64,000 nt of DNA. Source: VRUE01 sp963701265 (GTDB lineage: Bacteria > Actinomycetota > Thermoleophilia > Solirubrobacterales > 70-9). This document shows positions 32,228 through 41,313 of this stretch, one piece after another. A program made the position numbers and the translations under genes. Every line of letters starts with the position of its first letter. Positions within the stretch are counted from its first letter, which is position 1. The notes below the pieces were generated by a model that worked only from the letters and a program-made list of their open reading frames with translations, was not told the DNA's origin and made no database searches. The stretch covers positions 2,294,001-2,358,000 of the forward strand of contig OY969581.1 of NCBI GenBank assembly GCA_963701265.1. Direction: 5' to 3'.

Positions 32228-33217
32228 ATGAGGTCCCAGTTCACTCGTCTGCGCGCAGCCGCTGCCCTGCTGCTCGCCCTAGCCCTCAGCCTTGGCGTGG
32301 TCGCCTGCGGCAGCAGCGATGACGACAGCACGAGCAGCAGCGAAGAAGGTGGTTCCGCCGGAGCGATCGTCGCCAATCCCGACAACGCCAAAGTCAGCTT
32401 GACGATCGGCTCGAAGAATTTCCCCGAACAGGAAATCCTCGGCGAAATCTACGCACAGGCGCTGAAAGCAGCCGGCTACAAGGTGAAGAGCGACCTCAAC
32501 CTCGGCTCCGAAACGGTGGCCCGCCAAGCGGTCAAATCGGGTGCCATCTCCGGCTACCCGGAGTACGCCTCGACGGCGCTGACCTCGTTCTTCGGAGTCG
32601 AACCAGAAGAAGTTCCCGCCGGCGCCACCCCCGCTTACGAAAAGGCCAAGGGTGAATTCGAAAAGGAAGGACTGACCGCCTTCCCGCCGACCCCGTTCGC
32701 CAGCGCCAACGCGGTCGGCACGACGACGAAGTTCGCCGAAAAGGAAGGGCTGGAGACGATCTCCGACCTCGAAGGCAAGTCGCAAAGCATGACCCTCTAC
32801 GGCTCTCCCGAGTGCCGCCAGCGGATCGACTGCCTGGCCGGGCTCGAAAAGTATTACGGGCTCAAATTCAAGGCGTTCCACCCGGTCGACATCAGCCTTC
32901 GCTACAAGGTGCTCGAAAATGGGCAGGCCGACCTCTCGATCCTCTTCACCACCGACCCACAGCTGGCGGCGGAGAAAGACAAGTTCGTCATCCTCGAAGA
33001 CGACAAGGAAGTCTTCCCGGCCGGCAACGTGATCTTCGTCAGCAAGAAGTCGACGGTAGAAAAAGCGGGGCCGGACTACGAAGCGACGATCGTTGAGGTG
33101 CAGAAGGGGTTGACGCTGGAAGTGATGCAGGAGCTTGATGCCAGGGTCGAACTCGAAAAGCAGACGCCGAAGGAAGCGGCGGCGGCTTACCTCAAGTCGG
33201 CGGGGTACACCGGCTAA
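32228..33217 (+). CDS. Osmoprotectant-binding lipoprotein (OpuCC/OsmF-type)
   Basis: 329 aa. Signal peptide ending in lipobox VVAC (Cys ~27), then the QAT/OpuAC-type periplasmic fold: LTIGSKNFPEQEILGEIYAQ, LGSETVARQAVKSGAISGYP and FHPVDISLRYKVLENGQADL. Captures glycine betaine or related compatible solutes. A strong Shine-Dalgarno (gagaggaat) lies 6-7 nt before the ATG, unlike the leaderless first gene, which suggests high expression. Closed by a very strong hairpin at 33249. Confidence 0.93.
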   Translation: MRSQFTRLRAAAALLLALALSLGVVACGSSDDDSTSSSEEGGSAGAIVANPDNAKVSLTIGSKNFPEQEILGEIYAQALKAAGYKVKSDLNLGSETVARQAVKSGAISGYPEYASTALTSFFGVEPEEVPAGATPAYEKAKGEFEKEGLTAFPPTPFASANAVGTTTKFAEKEGLETISDLEGKSQSMTLYGSPECRQRIDCLAGLEKYYGLKFKAFHPVDISLRYKVLENGQADLSILFTTDPQLAAEKDKFVILEDDKEVFPAGNVIFVSKKSTVEKAGPDYEATIVEVQKGLTLEVMQELDARVELEKQTPKEAAAAYLKSAGYTG

Positions 33218-33248
33218 GGGTTAAGCCCGGCTACACCGACCAGGGAAC

Positions 33249-33319
33249 GGAGAGCCGGCGGGAGGGGTTCGGCGGACAAAAGCGGGGAGTGTCCGGCGAA
33301 CCCCTCCCGCCGGCTCTCC
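33249..33319. terminator. 29-bp stem hairpin between convergent genes
   Basis: ggagagccggcgggaggggt... pairs with its complement ending at 33319; 28 of 29 positions match, with a 13-nt loop. It lies between the osmoprotectant operon (ends 33217) and the convergent MFS gene (ends 33370), so it can end both. No T run on either side. Confidence 0.8.
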
Positions 33320-33369
33320 TTGCGCTTGTCAGCTATATCCGAGCCAAGCAGGTGCAGGCGGCCGCGGCG

Positions 33370-34611
33370 TTAGTGCGTCGCGGCCGCTAGAGGCTTGGGT
33401 TGGCGCGCCTGTATGCGGGTGAAGCAGACGTGGGCTGCCCAAGCGGCAGAGAGACCTGAGATCGCTGCGAGCAGCAGTGCGAAGCGGGGGTCGTAGGCCT
33501 GGCAGAGCCAGCCGGTTAGGGGGCCTCCTATGGGGGTTGAGCCTAGGAAGACGACTGAGTAGAGGGCCATTACTCGGCCGCGCATCTGGGGCTCGACGGC
33601 CAGCTGGAGCGAGGAGTTGATCGTTGCGGCGAAGGTGACCGCGGCGGCGCCGAGCAGGGTCAGCATCACCAGCTCGAGGGCCAGGGCGGGCATCGCCGCC
33701 GAGAGCAGGGCGAGCACGCCGAAGGCAAGCGCGCCACCGGCGATCAGGCGCGGGCCCGTGCGGCCATGGGCGCCGGTGACGAGAGCGCCGCCGATCGAGC
33801 CGACCGCCATCGCCGAGACCATCGCCGCATAGGTCGTCGCATCGCCGTCGAAGCTGAACTTGGCCAGCAGCGGCAGCACCACCTGGAAGTTGAAGCCGAG
33901 CGTGCCGACCAGCGCCATCAGCGCCAGCGGCACCGCCAGCTCGGGGGTGGCGCGCACGTAGCGCAGGCCGGCGCGGATCGCCCCCGGCTCACGAGGTGCA
34001 GCGGGCTCGACGTGCAGGCCGCGCGGGTCCATCCCCCAGAGGGCGACGATCATCGCCACGAAGGTGAGAGCGTTGAGGGCGAAGCAGGGGACGACGCCGA
34101 AGCCGGCGATCAGCAGGCCGGCAAGGGCAGGGCCGACGATGCGCGCCATCTGCACGATGACGCTGTTGAGGCTGACCGCGTTGACGACCCGGTCCGGGCC
34201 GACCATCTCGAAGACGAAGCTCTGCCGGGCCGGGTTGTCGATCGCGTTGACGCTGCCCATCGCGAAGACGGCGAGGAAGACCATCCAGGGGGCGACGACA
34301 CCAGTTGCGGTCACGGCGAAGAGGCCGACCGCCGGGATCGCCATCAGCGCCTGCGTCGTGATCAGCAGCCGGCGCCGCGGGATGCGGTCGGCGAGCACGC
34401 CGCCCCAGGCCCCGAGCAGGAGCATCGGCAGGAACTGCAGGGCGGTGGTCAAACCGACGGCGACGCCGCTGTCGGTGAGCGTGAGGATCAGCCAGATCGC
34501 CGCCACCGTCTGCATCCATGTGCCCGACAGCGAGATCAGCTGGCCGGCGAAGTAGCGCCGGTAGTTGGGGACGGCGAGGGAGTCGAAGCTGCGCTTGAGA
34601 CCTGCGCTCAC
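33370..34611 (-). CDS. MFS transporter (MFS_3, drug/siderophore exporter type)
   Basis: 413 aa, about twelve hydrophobic helices. Starts LKRSFDSLAVPNYRRYFAGQ LISLSG (MFS_3 N-terminal signature, here split), loop 2-3 motif GGVLADRIPRRRLL, and MGSVNAIDNPARQSFVFEMV, hallmark of the EntS/MFS_3 group. Proton-driven export of an unknown compound. Its start overlaps the MarR regulator stop by 4 bp, so the exporter is second in a marR-mfs operon; induction by the exported compound is the usual arrangement. Confidence 0.92.
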   Translation of the reverse strand: MSAGLKRSFDSLAVPNYRRYFAGQLISLSGTWMQTVAAIWLILTLTDSGVAVGLTTALQFLPMLLLGAWGGVLADRIPRRRLLITTQALMAIPAVGLFAVTATGVVAPWMVFLAVFAMGSVNAIDNPARQSFVFEMVGPDRVVNAVSLNSVIVQMARIVGPALAGLLIAGFGVVPCFALNALTFVAMIVALWGMDPRGLHVEPAAPREPGAIRAGLRYVRATPELAVPLALMALVGTLGFNFQVVLPLLAKFSFDGDATTYAAMVSAMAVGSIGGALVTGAHGRTGPRLIAGGALAFGVLALLSAAMPALALELVMLTLLGAAAVTFAATINSSLQLAVEPQMRGRVMALYSVVFLGSTPIGGPLTGWLCQAYDPRFALLLAAISGLSAAWAAHVCFTRIQARQPKPLAAATH

Positions 34612-35081
34612 GAACGACCACCGCGCTTGCCGCGCGGCTCCTCGAGCATCCCCTCGAGGATCTCGGCGGCACGCTCGAGCGTGCGCACGTCATCGGCAGG
34701 CATGTCGCGCATGCGCCGCGCCAGGTAGGCGTTCTTGCGGCCACGCAGCCGCCGCAGCCGCTCGCGACCGGCGGCGTTGATGCTGATCAGGGAGCTGCGC
34801 CCGTCAGCCGGGTCGGGCGTGCGTTCGATCAGCCCCTCCCGGTCCAGGCAGCCAAGGGTGCGGGTAACGGTCGGCCGCTTGACCTGCTCGAGCTCGGCGA
34901 GCTCACTGGGCGTCAGCGGCCCGTGCCGCTCGATCGTCGCCAGCGCCGCAGTCGAGGTCGGGGTGAGGCCGCTCGCCTCGGCGGCAGCCTCCTGCCGCAG
35001 ACGCCGCGCCGTGCGCACGATCCCCATGCGCAGCTGTGCGGCGGCGTCGGTGAGTGCGGTGTCGTTGGTCTTTCGCGTCAT
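34608..35081 (-). CDS. MarR-family transcriptional regulator
   Basis: 157 aa. Winged-helix MarR layout: LRMGIVRTARRLRQEA, TLATIERHGPLTPSELAELE-type helix-turn-helix (here STAALATIERHGPLTPSEL), recognition region QVKRPTVTRTLGCLDREGLI and wing RTPDPADGRSSLISINAAG. Dimeric repressor. The palindrome at 35091-35109, 10 bp before the ATG, is the probable autoregulatory operator. Confidence 0.94.
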   Translation of the reverse strand: MTRKTNDTALTDAAAQLRMGIVRTARRLRQEAAAEASGLTPTSTAALATIERHGPLTPSELAELEQVKRPTVTRTLGCLDREGLIERTPDPADGRSSLISINAAGRERLRRLRGRKNAYLARRMRDMPADDVRTLERAAEILEGMLEEPRGKRGGRS

Positions 35082-35090
35082 TGATTAGCC

Positions 35091-35109
35091 TTGATAATTA
35101 GTTTATCAA
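35091..35109. promoter_or_regulatory. MarR operator palindrome
   Basis: ttgataa-ttagt-ttatcaa: perfect 7-bp inverted repeat with a 5-bp spacer, AT-rich in a GC-rich genome, ending 10 bp before the marR start codon. Size and position fit a MarR dimer site. Confidence 0.8.
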
Positions 35110-35232
35110 ACTATATTGCTGGAGTCCATAAACCCCAACAGCGACTGGCCAAACACACGAGAGTGTCAATCCACTGTGCCTACTGCGTGACATCGCTTTC
35201 AAAGGCGAATTTCGCAGCTAATCTCGCCCGCA

Positions 35233-35325
35233 GGAGGGTCGAAGGAGACAAGCGTGCTCCACGTAGTTGATACCTACGTTGTCCGGTTAACCACCGGATC
35301 CGGTTCGAGTCCGGCGCCCTCCGCA
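35233..35325 (+). tRNA. Non-canonical long-variable-arm tRNA-like gene, anticodon GAT
   Basis: Cloverleaf by hand: acceptor ggagggt (35233-39) with gccctcc (35316-22), six Watson-Crick pairs plus one T-G; D stem ggagac (35244-49) with gt-g-ctcc (35254-60, one bulged G), six pairs closing a 4-nt loop aagc; anticodon stem acgtag/ctacgt (35261-66, 35274-79) with loop ttgatac, so U33 and anticodon GAT (Ile); variable stem tccgg/ccgga (35282-86, 35294-98); T arm ccgg-ttcgagt-ccgg; discriminator G at 35323, then ca. The D-loop lacks the usual GG. If T35239 is bulged, the acceptor becomes 8 bp and the T stem 4 bp. The Ser-like ends and long variable arm conflict with an Ile anticodon. It could be a functional allo-tRNA-like molecule or a decayed tRNA. 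Confidence 0.55.
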
Positions 35326-35575
35326 TAGGACCCGTCGGAGCGTCCGAGTCTGCGCAATCCCCGTGCTAGCCTCACGGTGGGTATCAACTGCGTGCGGGGT
35401 GGTTCCCCGCTTCACCAGACTCGACCCGCTCCGGCGGGTCTTGTCGTTTCTAGGTCTCGCTCCCGGCGGGGAAACCATTAGCAAGTAGGTCTTCCGTCCA
35501 GACCCCTCAACTTCCTTCAAGCCGTGCCGGCGAGCGCCGACGAACTCCTGAGGCCGCAGGCGGCCCACCTCCGGC
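35326..35575 (+). other. Structured intergenic leader between the tRNA-like gene and the DUF1800 gene
   Basis: No ORF seen. Contains, in order, a ccgtg/cacgg hairpin (35361-35377), the sequence ggtatcaact (35380-35389) complementary to the tRNA anticodon arm, a gcgggg/ccccgc hairpin (35394-35410), the terminator at 35423 and ~125 nt of GC-rich sequence up to the DUF1800 ATG. No known riboswitch was recognised. Confidence 0.5.
35423..35449 (+). terminator. Rho-independent terminator after the tRNA-like gene
   Basis: Perfect 7-bp stem gacccgc/gcgggtc with loop tccg, followed by ttgtcgttt. It would end a transcript beginning near the tRNA-like gene. Confidence 0.7.
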
Positions 35576-37162
35576 ATGGCTATCCCAACGGCGACAGCGA
35601 GCGCTTCGAAGCCGAAGCGGCAGCGCCGCCACCGGCACAAGCACCTCTGGAAGGACAAGCACTATCGCTGGGTCCCCGACGGTGACTGCGGCTGGCGGGT
35701 GCAGGGCTACGTCGTCCGCCACAAGCACAAGCCGAAGCGAAACCACCGTCGCGGCCCCGGGCCCAGGCCTGCGGATCGCTGCGCACCCGCGGCCACCAGC
35801 ATCGACCGCGATCCGCGTCCCGCTGGCGCCTACCAGGGCCCGTTCGGGGCGGCGCAGGCGAAACGGCTGCTTGACCGGGCCGGCTTCGGCGCCGTTCCGG
35901 GACAGGCCGAGCAGCTCGCCAGTCTCGGACTGGTCGGCGCGGTCCAGTCGCTGACCCGGCCAAGCGGCGCCGCGACCCTGCACGGGCCGTCCCCGGTCGA
36001 TGACGACAACAACCCAATCGCCCCCGCCGATGCCTACGGCCACGACCACCTCTGGTTCCTCGACCGCATGGTGCGCAGCGACCAGCCCCTGGTCGAGCGG
36101 ATGGCGCTCGTCTTCCACGACTGGTTCGCCACTTCCAACGCCAACGTCTCCCGCCAGCAGCAGCTGATCGACCAGTCGAACCTCTTCCGCTCGGCCTGCT
36201 TCGGCTCCTTCCTCGACCTCTTCAAGGCGGTCACCGTCGACCCGGCGATGCTGCAATGGCTGAACGGCGCCGAAAACACCAAGCAGGCGCCAAACGAGAA
36301 CTACGCCCGCGAGATGATGGAGCTGTTCTCGCTCGGCGCCGACCGCGGCGCCTACAGCGAGGACGACATCCGCGAACAGGCGCGGGCGCTGACCGGCTGG
36401 CGCTACGACTGGTCGAACGAGCTCGGCGCTCACAACTTCCGCTTCGACGCCAAACGCCACGACACCAACACCAAGACCGTGTTCGGCCGAGCCGGCAACT
36501 GGGGCTGGGAAGACGCCTGCCGGCTCTGCGTCGAGAACCCCCTCCACCCCTCCTTCTTCGTCGAGAAGCTCTGGAGCTACTTCGTCGGGCAGCCACCCTC
36601 CACCGGCACCCGGGATGGCCTGATCGATATCTACCGCGGCTCCGGCTGGGGGATCCGGCCGGTGCTGGAGACGATCCTGATCAGCCCCGACCTCTACGAA
36701 GGCCCGCCGATGGTGAAGCCACCGGTCGTGCAACTGGCCGGGATGCTGCGCACGACCGGGCGCCATATCGACACCTACTCCTGGGTCTGGCTCTGCGAGC
36801 AGGCCGGTCAGCAGCTGTTCTGGCCCCCCAACGTCTCCGGCTGGGACGACAGCCGCTGGCTCGACACCTCGCGCATGCGGGCCCGCTGGAACATCGTCGA
36901 CTACGTGCTCGACCAGATCTCGGTCGACGCCTGGAACGGCGAATACAACGCCAGCGAGAGCGCCGAGGAAGCGCTGGGACGGGCGCTGGCCTCGTGGGGC
37001 TCGCCGGCGCTGCGCGAAGAGCACCGGGCCGAGCTGCTCGATTTCGCCCTCCGCAGCGAGAAACTCGCGACCGCCAAATGGCAGCAGGGGCCCTACCGGG
37101 CGATGCGCCAGAACGCGCTGCTGCAGCTGATCGGCGTCAGCCCCGACCTGATCCTGCAATGA
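35576..37162 (+). CDS. DUF1800 family protein
   Basis: 528 aa. The DUF1800 core runs from about residue 85 (AKRLLDRAGFGAVPGQAEQL) through QPLVERMALVFHDWFATSNA, NENYAREMMELFSLG and a C-terminal SGWDDSRW/NALLQLIGVSPD end. Residues ~10-70 form an unusual His/Lys/Arg-rich leader (KRQRRHRHKHLWKDKHYRW; RHKHKPKRNHRR) with no clear signal peptide. DUF1800 proteins are nearly always paired with DUF1501 and are of unknown function, probably exported. It is 10 bp upstream of the DUF1501 gene. Confidence 0.9.
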   Translation: MAIPTATASASKPKRQRRHRHKHLWKDKHYRWVPDGDCGWRVQGYVVRHKHKPKRNHRRGPGPRPADRCAPAATSIDRDPRPAGAYQGPFGAAQAKRLLDRAGFGAVPGQAEQLASLGLVGAVQSLTRPSGAATLHGPSPVDDDNNPIAPADAYGHDHLWFLDRMVRSDQPLVERMALVFHDWFATSNANVSRQQQLIDQSNLFRSACFGSFLDLFKAVTVDPAMLQWLNGAENTKQAPNENYAREMMELFSLGADRGAYSEDDIREQARALTGWRYDWSNELGAHNFRFDAKRHDTNTKTVFGRAGNWGWEDACRLCVENPLHPSFFVEKLWSYFVGQPPSTGTRDGLIDIYRGSGWGIRPVLETILISPDLYEGPPMVKPPVVQLAGMLRTTGRHIDTYSWVWLCEQAGQQLFWPPNVSGWDDSRWLDTSRMRARWNIVDYVLDQISVDAWNGEYNASESAEEALGRALASWGSPALREEHRAELLDFALRSEKLATAKWQQGPYRAMRQNALLQLIGVSPDLILQ

Positions 37163-37172
37163 GGGAGAGCTG

Positions 37173-38528
37173 ATGGCCGCGCACAACTGCTGCAACGACT
37201 ACACCCGCTCGCAGCTGCTGCGCACGGCCGCCGCCGAAGCGGGCAAGGGCCTGCCGGCGATCGAGGTCGGCATGCCGGAGCCGGCCGGGACCGGGCTCTC
37301 GCGGCGCCGCTTCCTCTCCTGGAGCGCCGGCCTGGCGCTGGCCGTCTACGGCGCCTCGAAGATCCCGCTCGCCGCCTTCGAGGAGGGGATCGCCCAGGCC
37401 GCGGCAACCGACAAGATCCTCGTCTCGGTCTTCTTCGACGGCGGCATCGACGCGCTCAGCGTCCTCGCCCCGGTCGGCGACTCGCGCTACTCGCAGCTGC
37501 GCCCGAACCTGGCGCTCGCTCCTGACGCTGGGACCGAATTCGCCGAGGATCCGACCCTGCGCTGGCACCCCTCCGCAGCCGGGCTGGCAACCCTGCACGG
37601 CGAGGGCAAGGTCAGCGCCTTCCCGGCGATCGGCTACGACCACCCCGACCAGTCGCACTTCACCTCGCGCCACTACTACGAGATCGGCGAGCTCGACGTC
37701 GGCTTCCACACCGGCTGGCTCGGCCGCTACATCGACCAGGTCGGCGACGACGACAACCCGCTGCAGGCGCTCTCGATGGACGGCTCGCTCTCGCCGATGA
37801 TCGCCACCGCGGAGCGGCCGGTGGCGGCGATCGACAGCGTCGACGGCTACGATCTCTGGTCGCCGGTGAGCGACCCGGTCGAGAGCGAGATGTACAAGAG
37901 CTTTGCCCGCTTCGGCTCGCTGCCCGCCGACTCCCCCGCCCTGGCCCAGGTCCGCCGCGCCGCCGCCCAGACCGACAAGCTGCGCACCGACCTGGGCGGG
38001 ATCGGCAGCTTCACCAGCCCGGTCACCTACCCCAAAACGAACTTCTCCCACAAGCTCGCCGGCCTCGCGGCCTTCATCAACGCCGGCCTGCCGATGCGGG
38101 TGGTGACGGTCCGCGCCGCGGGCGGCTACGACACCCATGCCGACGAGGCCGAAGACCTCTCGCGCGGGCTGAAAGAGACCTGCGAGGGGATCCTCGCCTT
38201 CCAGCGCGACCTCGAAGCGCGCGGCCTGCAGGACCGGGTCCTGATCAAGCTCTGGAGCGAGTTCGGGCGCCGCCCCGAGGAGAACGCCTCGCTCGGCACC
38301 GACCACGGCGCCGCTGGCTGCGCCTTCGTGGTCGGCTCCAAAGCAAAGGGTGAGATGGTCGGTGAGTTCCCCGGCCTAGCGCAGCTCGACCAGAACGACA
38401 ACGTCCGCGTGACCAGCGATTTCCGCGCGATGTACTGCTCGCTGCTGGAGCAGTGGCTGGGGCACGACGCGTCCGCGGTCATCCCCGGCGCCTCCTCCTT
38501 CCAGCGACCGATCCTGGTGAAGGCGTGA
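37173..38528 (+). CDS. DUF1501 family protein with Tat signal
   Basis: 451 aa. A twin-arginine signal (LSRRRFLSWSAGLALAVYG, ~43-62) is preceded by an unusual 42-residue extension containing HNCCNDY. The DUF1501 core (alkaline-phosphatase-like superfamily) follows: ILVSVFFDGGIDALSVLAPV, YDHPDQSHFTSRHYYE, RAAGGYDTHADEAEDL, LIKLWSEFGRRPEENASLGT and DHGAAGCAFVVG. Exported folded through Tat; substrate unknown. Shine-Dalgarno gggagag before the ATG. Overlaps the cupredoxin gene by 4 bp. Confidence 0.92.
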   Translation: MAAHNCCNDYTRSQLLRTAAAEAGKGLPAIEVGMPEPAGTGLSRRRFLSWSAGLALAVYGASKIPLAAFEEGIAQAAATDKILVSVFFDGGIDALSVLAPVGDSRYSQLRPNLALAPDAGTEFAEDPTLRWHPSAAGLATLHGEGKVSAFPAIGYDHPDQSHFTSRHYYEIGELDVGFHTGWLGRYIDQVGDDDNPLQALSMDGSLSPMIATAERPVAAIDSVDGYDLWSPVSDPVESEMYKSFARFGSLPADSPALAQVRRAAAQTDKLRTDLGGIGSFTSPVTYPKTNFSHKLAGLAAFINAGLPMRVVTVRAAGGYDTHADEAEDLSRGLKETCEGILAFQRDLEARGLQDRVLIKLWSEFGRRPEENASLGTDHGAAGCAFVVGSKAKGEMVGEFPGLAQLDQNDNVRVTSDFRAMYCSLLEQWLGHDASAVIPGASSFQRPILVKA

Positions 38529-39094
38529 GGAGAGCAATCAGCTCGGCCGCCCTGGTTTGCGCGATTGCCGGCGGATCGATCACGATTGCCACTGCGGCGA
38601 CGCCGGCCCAAGGGTGCGTCTGGCAGAAGCACTCGAAGCCCGTCGTCAAGCACGTGCGCAAACACGGTCAGCGGCGTCGGGTGAAGCGGGTCAAGCACTG
38701 GTGGACATGCGACGCCCAACCGGCGGCGCTCGCACCCGCCGCCCTACCGGTGCAGCCAGAGCCCGCAACGTCCCCGGCAGAGGAACCGCAACCCGGAGTC
38801 GCCCATCTCGGCGTCAAAGCGGTCGAGTACAGCTACACCCTCTCCCGCCCCGAAGTCGACGCCGGCGAAGTGATCGTCGAGCTCAACAACCAGGGCGAAG
38901 ACCCGCACAACCTCGTGCTCGAGCACGAGGGCAGCGGGGACCCATCGCTGGAAATCCCGGCGACGCCCTCCCTCTCGCAGGAGAGCGAGAGCTTCACCCT
39001 CTCCTCCGGCACCTACCTCCTCTACTGCAGCCTCTACTCACACGAGGCCAAAGGCATGCAGGCGACGCTGGTAGTCAGCAGTAGCGGCTGGTAA
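38525..39094 (+). CDS. Secreted cupredoxin-domain protein with Lys/His-rich linker
   Basis: 189 aa from GTG 38525. Signal peptide to about residue 30, then a basic segment rich in Lys/His/Arg (KHSKPVVKHVRKHGQRRR, RVKRVKHWWTC), a Pro/Ala linker, and a plastocyanin-like domain from ~95. Type-1 copper ligands: His in GEDPHNLVLE and Cys/His/Met in YCSLYSHEAKGM. The leader chemistry resembles that of the DUF1800 protein two genes upstream. Third gene of the operon. Likely an exported electron carrier or copper protein for the DUF1800/DUF1501 pair (inference). Confidence 0.88.
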   Translation: MRRAISSAALVCAIAGGSITIATAATPAQGCVWQKHSKPVVKHVRKHGQRRRVKRVKHWWTCDAQPAALAPAALPVQPEPATSPAEEPQPGVAHLGVKAVEYSYTLSRPEVDAGEVIVELNNQGEDPHNLVLEHEGSGDPSLEIPATPSLSQESESFTLSSGTYLLYCSLYSHEAKGMQATLVVSSSGW

Positions 39095-39154
39095 ACGGCT
39101 AGTTTCGATCAAAATTACTTGACTAACACGCCGTCCCGGTGAGACGGTCGCGGC

Positions 39155-39852
39155 GTGTCCCGGCTGCGCGACCACGGTCTCTCGCCCTCCAGCGAGGAAC
39201 TGAAACCCATGGTTGGGTCTCTCGAAAAGGGTGCCTTCCGATGCTTCTGGGTTCTGCTCCCCCTCTGCCTGTTCTGGTGGTGGATCGACAGTCAGAAAAA
39301 GCTGTCCAAGGAGACCCTCGAAGAACGCCGCGCCAAGTGGGTTCTCGGCTGGCTTGTGCCGCTGGCTGGGTTTTGGTTCGTTAACCCCGCCCCCGGCTTC
39401 TGGCGAGGCCTTGCCGCCCTCCTCGCCCTGTACCGGCTGTTCGAGATCTTTGTGACCGGACTCGGAACCGCACTGAACCAGTCAGATCAGACCCGCGCGC
39501 GCAGTCTTGTGACGATCGGCTTCTACGCGCTCCAGATGACGCTGATCTGGGCCATCCTCTACCACTCCTTCACGCCAATGGGCTTCGTCCAGCAAAACCA
39601 TCCGGCCTTGGTTGCGAAAAGCCCATACGACTTCGCCTACATCAGCTGGACGAACCTAAGCTCGCTCGGCAACAACGTCTATGTGCCCAAGGGAAATTTC
39701 GCTCGCATCCTAGAAGCATCGACCATTGCCGCGGGCATCTTCCTGCTGGGTGTCCTGCTCGCCTTTGGGATCGATGCGACCAAAGACGGCCAGACGAAAG
39801 GAGCCAAGACCCCTGGCGCTGAGCCGTCGCCTACTCGCTGCCCCAGCGAACC

Positions 39853-39859
<7 letters not shown>
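39155..39859 (+). CDS. Membrane protein with an Ion_trans_2-like pore segment
   Basis: 234 aa, GTG start. Hydrophobic helices at about 27-43, 62-78, 84-100, 118-136 and 188-206. Between the last two is a pore-helix-like segment YDFAYISWTNLSSLGNNVYV followed by P-K-G-N-F-A-R, the layout of two-TM potassium-channel pores (aromatic-x-S-W-T-T-L-T-T-x-G-Y-G-D-x-x-P). The filter reads SLGNN (169-174 region) rather than TVGYG. Not a close match to any named channel; could be a non-selective or non-conducting relative. Overlaps the convergent ahcY by 7 bp. Confidence 0.68.
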
Positions 39860-41277
<1,418 letters not shown>

Positions 41278-41313
41278 CGAGTCAGCTTCTCCTGATCGGT
41301 TGATTGCCGATCC

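Noticed and set aside
35233..35325. tmRNA or canonical tRNA-Ser/Leu/Ile
   Set aside because: The 5' end is not tmRNA-like and no tag frame is present; D loop without GG and the GAT anticodon with a long variable arm exclude a standard Ser, Leu or Ile tRNA.
35326..35575. Possible riboswitch (cyclic di-GMP, cobalamin or T-box) before the DUF1800 gene
   Set aside because: None of the conserved sequence blocks of these classes could be found; only generic hairpins and a terminator are visible.
41278..41313. SAH riboswitch before ahcY
   Set aside because: Only 36 bp separate ahcY from the divergent channel gene, too short for the aptamer, and no matching motif extends into that gene.
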